From CAMBDR01 sp046597185 (GTDB lineage: Bacteria > Pseudomonadota > Gammaproteobacteria > Burkholderiales > Burkholderiaceae_D): a stretch of 6,273 bases of DNA. Positions 1 to 5,931 of the stretch are shown here, one piece after another. The DNA lies in the NCBI GenBank assembly GCA_046597185.1, contig JBKJLF010000619.1, positions 1 through 6,273 on the forward strand, given 5' to 3'. The position numbers and the translations under genes were made by a program. The notes under the pieces are model-generated. The model saw only the letters and a program-made list of their open reading frames with translations, had not been told where the DNA came from and searched no databases. Each line of letters begins with the position of its first letter. Position 1 is the stretch's first letter.

Positions 1-2
1 CC

Positions 3-734
3 AAAGGGCCGTTTCATGCACTGGAAAATATCGATCTGGAGATTAAGGCAGGTGAATTTGTTTGCCTGATTGGCCACTCCGGTTGCGGCAAGAGCACTTT
101 GTTGAATTTAATCGCCGGGCTAACCCTGCCCAGTGCAGGCGAATTACGCTGTGATAACGATTTAATCAGCGGGCCGGGGCCAGATCGTGGCATGGTGTTT
201 CAACATCATTCGCTGTTGCCGTGGATGACTTGCCACCAAAACATTTTGCTGGGTGTGCGCCGCGTTTTTGGCAAAAGTGAAGATGCGGCCAAACTCAAGC
301 AGCGCACCGATGCCGCTCTGGCGATGGTGCATCTGGATCACGCGGCCAACAAGTTTCCGGCGGAAATTTCGGGCGGCATGAAGCAGCGCGTGGGCATTGC
401 GCGTGCGCTGGCGATTGAGCCACGGGTGTTATTGATGGATGAACCCTTCGGCGCACTGGATGAACTGACGCGCGCCTCGCTACAAGATGAAGTGATGCGC
501 ATCAGCCAGCAAACCAAACCCACGGTGGTGATGGTGACGCATGATATTGATGAAGCGATTTTACTGTCTGACCGCATCATCATGATGACCAACGGGCCGC
601 GCGCCCATATCGGCGAAGATTTGGCGATTCAATTGGCAAGGCCACGTGATCGTTTGGCCCTGGCCAGCGATGCGGTGTATACCAACTATCGCAAGCAGAT
701 GCTAGAGTTTTTGCATTTGAAGCAAAAGAAATAA
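3..734 (+). CDS. nrtD: Nitrate/nitrite ABC transporter ATP-binding protein, NrtD type (5' end missing)
   Basis: This is the ATPase subunit of an ABC importer and should hydrolyse ATP on the cytoplasmic face to drive uptake, most likely of nitrate or nitrite. The open frame runs in from the left edge with 243 codons visible. All nucleotide-binding motifs are present: Walker A GHSGCGKST (72-98), Q-loop glutamine (201-203), signature ISGGMKQRVGIARALA (366-413), Walker B VLLMDEP (426-446) and the H-loop histidine (540-542). The assignment to NrtD rather than SsuB or TauB rests on the SGPGPDRGMVFQ stretch, the SLLPW motif and the C-terminus (MMTNGP, then ARPRDRLALA and a YRKQMLEFL tail), which match remembered NrtD/CmpD proteins. 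These are usually about 260-275 residues, so roughly 15-30 N-terminal residues are missing. The TTG at 99 lies inside the Walker A region and is not the start. The nrtA and nrtB partners are presumably upstream, outside the window. Cyanate, bicarbonate or sulfonate transport remains possible. Confidence 0.88.
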   Translation, partial: KGPFHALENIDLEIKAGEFVCLIGHSGCGKSTLLNLIAGLTLPSAGELRCDNDLISGPGPDRGMVFQHHSLLPWMTCHQNILLGVRRVFGKSEDAAKLKQRTDAALAMVHLDHAANKFPAEISGGMKQRVGIARALAIEPRVLLMDEPFGALDELTRASLQDEVMRISQQTKPTVVMVTHDIDEAILLSDRIIMMTNGPRAHIGEDLAIQLARPRDRLALASDAVYTNYRKQMLEFLHLKQKK

Positions 735-777
735 CAGCCACGCCAGGGTGAGCACCTGTGCCCACCCTGGCCTGCTG
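735..777. terminator. GC-rich hairpin between convergent genes, possible bidirectional terminator
   Basis: A perfect 9-bp inverted repeat, GCCAGGGTG (742-750) and CACCCTGGC (763-771), encloses a second complementary pair, GCAC (752-755) and GTGC (758-761), after one A/C mismatch. Outer arms CAGC (735-738) and GCTG (774-777) could extend the stem across a small internal loop. It begins directly after the nrtD stop codon. The rightward tail (CTTAGTTATTAG) is only moderately T-rich; the leftward tail reads TTATTTCTTTT and lies over the end of nrtD. Its place between two converging genes fits termination from both sides, but neither tail is a classical run of T residues. Confidence 0.6.
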
Positions 778-780
778 CTT

Positions 781-822
781 AGTTATTAGTTATTATTTAT
801 TTTATATTACTTATTAGTTATT
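781..822. repeat. Degenerate 7-bp tandem repeat overlapping the peptidase stop codon
   Basis: Six consecutive 7-mers can be read: AGTTATT, AGTTATT, ATTTATT, TTATATT, ACTTATT, AGTTATT. Three are identical and the others differ at one to three positions. The last copy lies inside the minus-strand peptidase gene and supplies its final codons (Asn-Asn) and stop. On that strand the array carries several further stop codons. The tract is almost pure A/T in contrast to the flanking genes. It may be no more than low-complexity spacer. Confidence 0.55.
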
Positions 823-1965
823 GATGAAATAACCAGAACAACGCTTCGTGCCATTGCGGGTTAAATAGAAACGCGTGCAATTGGTATCATAACTGGTGCC
901 TGTTGCAGTAATTTGCCAACCCGACAAATACACGCCATTCAAATGGTAATAACTGCCATTGTTTTTCAAACTCCAATGCTCATGTGGGCCTGTCGAACTG
1001 CCGCCATTGCATAAAGCCTGTGCCTGCGTATTTGCCGGGTTCGCTATCTGCACGCCTTTCGCTACCGTCACCCCGGTATTATATTTAATGTTCATTAAAT
1101 GATAATAGGTGGTAGACCACCCATTCGCATGCACCACTTCGGCAAAGCAAGAAGAATGGCGTTTGAAGGTTCCCCCTGCCGAGGCCGATACCCACACCGA
1201 TGATTGATTGCTACCCCAGCCACCACCTTGGCTCATATCCAGCGACGACATGGGGTAATTGCCCGAGCCAGTCGTGGTATGCGCACCACCCACATGCCAG
1301 TTAGCACCCAGCGGGAAAGGGAATTGCAGCACGCCATTGGACGGCCCGGCCAAGCTGGGCGCATACAGACTGGCGGCAGCGTTGTTGAGGTTAAAGGCGC
1401 TACCAAACAGGCGTTGGTAGGTTTGCGCAAAATCGGCCAGACTTTGATCGATATTGGCGTCGATACTCATACGGTTTTCAAACAAGGCGTGCAAAGGGTT
1501 GTTGGCACTGAGGTTGGCATTGAGGTTACCACCAAATTCGGCATGATCCAATAAACCCGCCTCCGGTGCTGCCGCCCGTGCATACAGCTTGGTGGCTAAT
1601 TGATGCGATACATCGCGCACTTGTTCCGCAAAACCATTGGCGCGGCTCAAATTGCCAAATGGCCGATTCGGCACGCCTTTTTGCGCACGGCTGATCACGC
1701 CGGTTTGCTGCTCCATTAACGCAATTAACACCTTGGGGCTAATACTCGAATAACCGGCCCAGTGCGAAATCGCTTCGGCTTGCGAGGCCAAGGCGGGGGC
1801 GCGCGTTTGCAAGAAGGCCTCGATATTAAAATTAAACATTTCATCATGGCTGTACACCAAAGAATTCGCAGCCTGTGACGCTGCCACGCCTTCAGCCTGA
1901 GCCGCATTGCCAAAGCAAGCGATTGCCATACAGGCCAGCAAAACTTTACCATTCATTTTTTTCAT
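814..1965 (-). CDS. Beta-lytic metalloendopeptidase precursor (M23A, LasA-like)
   Basis: This is a secreted zinc peptidase expected to cut peptidoglycan cross-bridges and lyse other bacteria, as beta-lytic protease of Achromobacter/Lysobacter and LasA do. The 383-residue precursor has a signal peptide (residues 1-24, hydrophobic core 8-18, likely cut AQA|EG), a propeptide of about 183 residues and a mature domain starting near residue 208 at PSNGVLQFPFP. Zinc ligands by homology are His229 (GGAH), Asp243 (SSLDM) and His330 (GPHEH). The catalytic histidines His289 (TTYYHL) and His328 are present. Cys273/Cys319 and Cys363/Cys376 fit the two family disulfides. The mature domain matches remembered beta-lytic protease sequence nearly end to end, and total length is close to that family. 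The ATG at 1963-1965 is preferred because GGAG lies 7 nt upstream; Met4 is the alternative. Export is probably Sec followed by type II secretion, whose genes are not in the window. The gene stands alone, with its own strong promoter. Confidence 0.93.
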   Translation of the reverse strand: MKKMNGKVLLACMAIACFGNAAQAEGVAASQAANSLVYSHDEMFNFNIEAFLQTRAPALASQAEAISHWAGYSSISPKVLIALMEQQTGVISRAQKGVPNRPFGNLSRANGFAEQVRDVSHQLATKLYARAAAPEAGLLDHAEFGGNLNANLSANNPLHALFENRMSIDANIDQSLADFAQTYQRLFGSAFNLNNAAASLYAPSLAGPSNGVLQFPFPLGANWHVGGAHTTTGSGNYPMSSLDMSQGGGWGSNQSSVWVSASAGGTFKRHSSCFAEVVHANGWSTTYYHLMNIKYNTGVTVAKGVQIANPANTQAQALCNGGSSTGPHEHWSLKNNGSYYHLNGVYLSGWQITATGTSYDTNCTRFYLTRNGTKRCSGYFINN

Positions 1966-1972
1966 TGTCTAT

Positions 1973-1976
1973 CTCC
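1973..1976 (-). promoter_or_regulatory. Ribosome binding site of the peptidase gene
   Basis: GGAG on the minus strand lies 7 nt before the ATG at 1963-1965. This spacing favours that codon over the second ATG three codons downstream. Confidence 0.75.
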
Positions 1977-2011
1977 GATTTTTTTAGATTCATTTTTGAA
2001 TTGCAAAACTA

Positions 2012-2034
2012 TCTTTAAAGCAAGCACTTAAAGA
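2012..2034. promoter_or_regulatory. A/T-rich dyad in the peptidase leader
   Basis: TCTTTAA (2012-2018) and TTAAAGA (2028-2034) are perfect inverted arms of 7 bp around a 9-nt centre. They lie in the predicted roughly 95-nt untranslated leader of the peptidase mRNA, between the promoter and the ribosome binding site. A second short dyad, TTTTG and CAAAA around 5 nt, lies at 1994-2007 or so. Either could be an operator or a weak RNA hairpin, but A/T-rich dyads of this size also arise by chance. Confidence 0.25.
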
Positions 2035-2066
2035 AAAGTATAGCTACAGTGCCAAACTCAGGTCGA

Positions 2067-2095
2067 ATCATAGATTATTATATTATTTTTGTCAA
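2067..2095 (-). promoter_or_regulatory. Sigma70-type promoter for the peptidase gene
   Basis: On the minus strand, TTGACA (2095-2090, exact -35 consensus) is followed by a 17-bp A/T-rich spacer and TATGAT (2072-2067, one mismatch from the -10 consensus). Transcription would start near 2060, giving an untranslated leader of about 95 nt before the ATG at 1965. The near-perfect boxes and optimal spacing suggest high basal strength unless a repressor intervenes. Confidence 0.8.
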
Positions 2096-2117
2096 GCCCC
2101 GCCTTGTAAAATTATTT

Positions 2118-2194
2118 GCACGGGCATGCCGTGCTGCGTTGTGCCAGCGTCACCTGATACGATTGGGGGTAAATTTGTCCACTCGTGCCCGTGC
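2118..2194. repeat. Paired GC-rich inverted repeats in the divergent intergenic region
   Basis: GCACGG (2118-2123) and CCGTGC (2129-2134) form a compact dyad with a 5-nt centre. The 9-mer GCACGGGCA (2118-2126) also has a perfect reverse complement, TGCCCGTGC, at 2186-2194. The left half-site can therefore pair with either right half-site. The block lies upstream of the leftward peptidase promoter and runs up to a candidate -10 for the rightward gene, a reasonable place for operator sites of a regulator acting on one or both genes. Binding by any protein is inference. Confidence 0.45.
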
Positions 2195-2200
2195 TAAAAT
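2192..2200 (+). promoter_or_regulatory. Candidate extended -10 promoter for the DUF748 gene
   Basis: TGC followed by TAAAAT (2195-2200) fits an extended -10 element. The TTGTCC at 2175-2180 is only 14 bp upstream, too close for a normal -35, so the promoter would depend on the extended -10. The start would fall near 2207, about 30 nt before the ATG at 2239. The right arm of the upstream inverted repeat (2186-2194) overlaps this element. Confidence 0.35.
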
Positions 2201-2238
2201 GAAGCCACGCAATATTCCCCCTTTCGAGTCAATAAACT

Positions 2239-5200
2239 ATGCCTACTAAACTGATGCCAGCACGCCGCTGGTTACGCTGGAGCCTATATTGCCTGCTATT
2301 GCTTGGCTTATTGAGTGTCCTGGCGACTTTTGCGCTACCCACGCTCTTGCGGCCATGGCTGGAAAACCAGGCCAGCAGCGCCTTAAAGCGCCAGGTGAGT
2401 ATCGGCGGTATCGCACTCAACCCCTATTTACTGACACTGCGCTTAAACGATGTGACGGTGAAAGATGGCTATGGTGTGTTTGTCCAATTCAAGCAACTGA
2501 CACTGGATGCGGAAATGGCGTCGCTGTTGCGCATGAGCCCGATTGTGCGCGAAATCACCCTCGATTCGGCCCATATCAATCTCGTGCGTGTGACGCCCAC
2601 TCACTATAATTTTTCGGATTTGATTCCACCCAAAAGTGAACAACCCGACCCACCCTTACCGAAATTTTCACTCAATAATATTCGCCTGATCAATAGCCAA
2701 ATTCGGCTCGATGACAAAGTAGCGGGGCAAAGCCAGTTGCTGGATCAACTCAATATTGCGCTGCCGTTTATTTCCAATTTTGCGCCGCAACTCGATACCT
2801 GGATTCAACCGCGCGTCGAGGGCCGCTTCAATGGCACGCCGTTTGCGCTGGAAGTGAAAAGCAAACCCTTCAAACAAAGCCTGGATACCTCGCTCACACT
2901 CAAATTTGACGGGCAAAATTTAAGCAAGTTGCTCGCTTACGCGCCCTTACCGCAAGGCTTGAGCGTGCCTGCTGCAACGCTGTCGGCCAACCTTGATCTG
3001 ACCTTTCGCCAACAAGCGAAACAGGCCGAGATTTTACTGGATGGCCAAATCAGCCTGGATGATTTTAGCGTCAACGCAAACAACGCACCGCTCTTGCGTG
3101 GCAAACAAATCCGCCTGGAACTGAAGGACATGAAACCCTTGCTGCAAGAGTTTTCGTTTCGCCAGATTGCACTCAAGGGCTTGCAACTGCATGCCCGGCG
3201 TGATGCCAAGGGCCAATTCAACTGGCAACAATTTGCCGGATCGAAAAGCAGCGCCGCCACCAGCCTCCCCGCCGCCCAGCCCCGATTTGCAGTGGCGCAG
3301 TTCAGCGTGAGTGAAAGCCAAATCCTGTGGCAAGATGAAGCGGTCAAACCCGCCTTCAGCAGCACCATAGAGGGCATTCAATTGGATCTCAAGAATTTCT
3401 CCAATCAAGCCAAAACCGCCTTCCCTTTGCAATTGCAAGCGCAAATCGACATGGCTGCTCAGCGTAATAACCATGATAGGCGCGACAAAAATCCCCCCGC
3501 CAGGCTCAACGCGGCACTGCAAATACTGCCCAAACCGTTTGGCATAGTGGGCAATATCAGCGCCACGGGTTTGGCGGCAGAAAAATTTTCGCCCTATTAT
3601 CGAGCTTTTTTACCGGCCAGCCTGGTGGGCACTGTGGGCATGGCAACGGATGTAAAATTCGACGCCCAAAGCGGCCAATGGAGCCTGGACAAAACCCAAC
3701 TGGCGATTGACAACTTCACGCTAACCCTGCCCAAACAGCGCAAACCGGTGCTGCAGATCAAGCAATTTCAGCTTGCCGACATGGCGCTCGATTCTGGCGG
3801 GCGCAAGCTGGTGATCGGCAAACTGGCATCATCCCACGCCGATCTGCAATTGCGCTTACTCAAAGATGGCCAACTCAATCTCTTGCAAGCGCTGCCTGTG
3901 GGGCAAAGTTCATCGGGCAGCGCCAACAAGCCAAGCCCGCCAAACCAGCCAACCCAGCCAACATGGGGGTTGCAATTGGCCCAAGCCCATTTGGCCGAAT
4001 GGGCCGTGAGTATGCAAGATGAAAGCCTGGATCAATCGAAACCCATGATTTGGAAAAATATCGATTTACAGCTTAGCCATGTTGACATCCCCGCAGGCGG
4101 CAAAAAAGGTGGTAGCGCGCAACTGACGCTCAAAGCCTCGGGGGCACGTGGGGCCAAAATAACGCTGGCCGGGCCTTGGGTGCCACAACCATTTTCTGGC
4201 AAATTCAAACTCGATTTAACGCAACTGGATGCGGTCATGGGCCAACCGTATTTCAGCAAATACCTCAACATATCCCTCGCCAGCGGCTTTTTGCACGCCA
4301 AGGGCGAGTTGCAGTTGGTGACCCAACCCCAATTTGGCGGCAGCTATAAGGGCATGCTGCGCTCGACCAATTTTTATGCACTGGACAAAAATACTGGAGC
4401 AGATTTTTTAAAATGGAATAGCCTGGTCTTCGGCGCGGTGCATACCCAATTTAATCCCTTGAAAGTTGAGATTGGTGAAATTGCCCTGAGCGACTTCTAT
4501 TCGCGCCTGATTTTATCGGCTGACGGACGTTTGAATTTGCAAGATGTGATGGTAAAAAATGGCGAATCGGTTTCCGTAACGACGGAACATCCGGCCAAAC
4601 CAACAGCCTCCGGCACAACCAGCCCCGTAGCTGGCACTACCAAAAATACCACCGCCAGCACCAACGTAAGCACCACCGCCAGCGCGCCCACCATACCCAT
4701 CAGCATCGGCAAAATCACCTTAAGCGGCGGCAATATCAGCTATAGCGATTTATTTATCAAACCCAACTTCACCGCCAATTTAACCGATATGGGCGGCGTC
4801 ATTGCTGGCTTATCGAGCCAAAACGATAGCCGTGCCAGCATCGATTTGCGTGGCAGTGTAGACCGTATTGCGCCCGTTGTCATCAAGGGCAAACTCAACC
4901 CCCTGGCGCAAGACTTGTTTATTGACATGGCGGGCGGCGTCACAGGCTACGAACTGACCAATGCCTCGGCGTATGCGATTAAGTATGCTGGCTATGGCGT
5001 TCAAAAGGGCAAACTCTCGATGGAAGTGAGCTATTTGATCGAAAACAAGGTGCTCAAGGCGAATAATCAATTATTCCTTGACCAACTCACCCTGGGCGAT
5101 GCGGTGGAAAGCCCGACCGCCACCAAACTACCGGTTAAATTTGCCTTGGCCTTACTCAAGGATCGCAACGGCCAAATCAAGCTTAATTTACCCATTGAAG

Positions 5201-5892
5201 GTTCGCTGGCCGACCCACAATTTAGCGTCAGCGGCATTGTTTTGCAAGTCATTGGCAATGTCTTGCAAAAAATCGTGACTGCGCCGTTTGCAGCCCTTTC
5301 GGGTTTGTTTGACAGTGGGCCAACCCTGTCACGCGTCGAATACGCGCCAGGGCGTGCGGTGTTGGATGACAAAGCCAAGCTTGCCCTGAAAAACTTAAGC
5401 CAGGTATTGCAAGAACGCCCCGGTTTGCAACTGGAAATAAGTGGCTGGGCCAGCGCAGAAATGGATGCAGAAGGGTTACGCCAGCAATTATTGAACAATA
5501 AAATGTTGGCCCTGAAAGCCACGAACCTGGGGAATCAAGCCGAATCGGTCAATTCTGAGGCTGAAGTAGCGTTAAGCGCGCAAGAAATACCGGTTTTGAT
5601 GGCGCAAGTATATAAAAAAGAGAACTTCCCCAAGCCCAAGAACCTGATTGGCTTAAGTAAAACGCTGCCCGTGGCAGAAATGCAAAAGCTGATTTTAGCC
5701 AATACCGTGATTACCGATGAAAACTTGAAGTCCCTCGCCACACAACGGGCGCAACGGGTAAAAAATGCACTCAAGGACGCAGGTGTCGATGACAGCAGGA
5801 TGTTTATTACCCAAGCAAACAGCCACGCCAGCAGCAAAGATACGCAAGACGACAAAGGATCGCTGGCGCGGGTGCAATTTAGCTTAAAATAG
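2239..5892 (+). CDS. Large DUF748/AsmA-superfamily inner-membrane-anchored envelope protein
   Basis: The 1217-residue protein has one N-terminal membrane anchor (about 13-34, WSLYCLLLLGLLSVLATF) followed by a very long predicted periplasmic region. Residues about 40-140 match the AsmA/DUF748 opening: an amphipathic ENQASSALKRQVSIGGIALNP stretch, then strands with REITLDSAHINLVR and HYNFSDLI. The rest is a long succession of alternating hydrophobic beta-strand segments, as expected for AsmA-like repeating beta-groove proteins. Low-complexity linkers at about 556-575 (QPT repeats) and 781-817 (Thr/Ser/Ala-rich) separate blocks. The end resembles an interrupted OmpA-like domain (1035-1089 and 1170-1217). 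Relatives such as YhdP, TamB and YdbH help move phospholipid between membranes; applying that role here is inference. The start at 2239 puts the anchor at the N-terminus; its ribosome site is weak (GAG, 10 nt upstream). An FHA-protein gene follows after 39 bp with no visible terminator. Confidence 0.85.
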   Translation: MPTKLMPARRWLRWSLYCLLLLGLLSVLATFALPTLLRPWLENQASSALKRQVSIGGIALNPYLLTLRLNDVTVKDGYGVFVQFKQLTLDAEMASLLRMSPIVREITLDSAHINLVRVTPTHYNFSDLIPPKSEQPDPPLPKFSLNNIRLINSQIRLDDKVAGQSQLLDQLNIALPFISNFAPQLDTWIQPRVEGRFNGTPFALEVKSKPFKQSLDTSLTLKFDGQNLSKLLAYAPLPQGLSVPAATLSANLDLTFRQQAKQAEILLDGQISLDDFSVNANNAPLLRGKQIRLELKDMKPLLQEFSFRQIALKGLQLHARRDAKGQFNWQQFAGSKSSAATSLPAAQPRFAVAQFSVSESQILWQDEAVKPAFSSTIEGIQLDLKNFSNQAKTAFPLQLQAQIDMAAQRNNHDRRDKNPPARLNAALQILPKPFGIVGNISATGLAAEKFSPYYRAFLPASLVGTVGMATDVKFDAQSGQWSLDKTQLAIDNFTLTLPKQRKPVLQIKQFQLADMALDSGGRKLVIGKLASSHADLQLRLLKDGQLNLLQALPVGQSSSGSANKPSPPNQPTQPTWGLQLAQAHLAEWAVSMQDESLDQSKPMIWKNIDLQLSHVDIPAGGKKGGSAQLTLKASGARGAKITLAGPWVPQPFSGKFKLDLTQLDAVMGQPYFSKYLNISLASGFLHAKGELQLVTQPQFGGSYKGMLRSTNFYALDKNTGADFLKWNSLVFGAVHTQFNPLKVEIGEIALSDFYSRLILSADGRLNLQDVMVKNGESVSVTTEHPAKPTASGTTSPVAGTTKNTTASTNVSTTASAPTIPISIGKITLSGGNISYSDLFIKPNFTANLTDMGGVIAGLSSQNDSRASIDLRGSVDRIAPVVIKGKLNPLAQDLFIDMAGGVTGYELTNASAYAIKYAGYGVQKGKLSMEVSYLIENKVLKANNQLFLDQLTLGDAVESPTATKLPVKFALALLKDRNGQIKLNLPIEGSLADPQFSVSGIVLQVIGNVLQKIVTAPFAALSGLFDSGPTLSRVEYAPGRAVLDDKAKLALKNLSQVLQERPGLQLEISGWASAEMDAEGLRQQLLNNKMLALKATNLGNQAESVNSEAEVALSAQEIPVLMAQVYKKENFPKPKNLIGLSKTLPVAEMQKLILANTVITDENLKSLATQRAQRVKNALKDAGVDDSRMFITQANSHASSKDTQDDKGSLARVQFSLK
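3945..3962 (+). repeat. Exact 9-bp tandem duplication in a DUF748 linker
   Basis: CCAGCCAAC occurs twice without interruption (3945-3953 and 3954-3962). In frame it gives Gln-Pro-Thr twice within a Pro/Gln/Thr-rich stretch near residues 569-575. This is the kind of in-frame duplication tolerated in a flexible linker. Confidence 0.7.
4648..4683 (+). repeat. 12-bp direct repeat with 24-bp period in the Thr/Ser-rich linker
   Basis: ACCACCGCCAGC is found at 4648-4659 and again at 4672-4683, a period of 24 bp (8 codons), so the frame is kept. It encodes Thr-Thr-Ala-Ser in both copies within the linker at about residues 781-817. The short exact repeat suggests the linker may vary in length between strains by slippage or recombination. 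Confidence 0.65.
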
Positions 5893-5931
5893 CCAGAACA
5901 TTACCATGCCCTGTCACAAGAAAGCCGTATT

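Noticed and set aside
99..734. A TTG at 99 as the start of a 211-residue ATPase
   Set aside because: It falls directly after the Walker A lysine-serine-threonine. The same frame is open back to position 3 and supplies the missing Walker A residues and upstream strand.
1204..1554. A plus-strand open frame of 116 codons antisense to the peptidase
   Set aside because: It covers the conserved mature domain and propeptide of the peptidase, and its translation shows no domain or compositional sign of a real protein.
1906..1939. Lipobox-like LLAC or AIAC in the peptidase signal peptide, suggesting a lipoprotein
   Set aside because: The cysteines lie too early or in a poor lipobox context, and a clear signal peptidase I site (AQA|EG) follows. 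The family is secreted and soluble.
1966..2238. A riboswitch, small RNA gene or attachment site in the divergent intergenic region
   Set aside because: Only short inverted repeats and promoter elements are visible. No recognised riboswitch core, terminated RNA unit, or direct repeat with tRNA sequence was found.
2937..3522. Overlapping minus-strand open frames of 146 and 162 codons inside the DUF748 gene
   Set aside because: They lie antisense to a long, well-supported gene, have Cys/Arg-rich compositions typical of shadow frames, show no recognisable domain, and have no sign of their own promoter.
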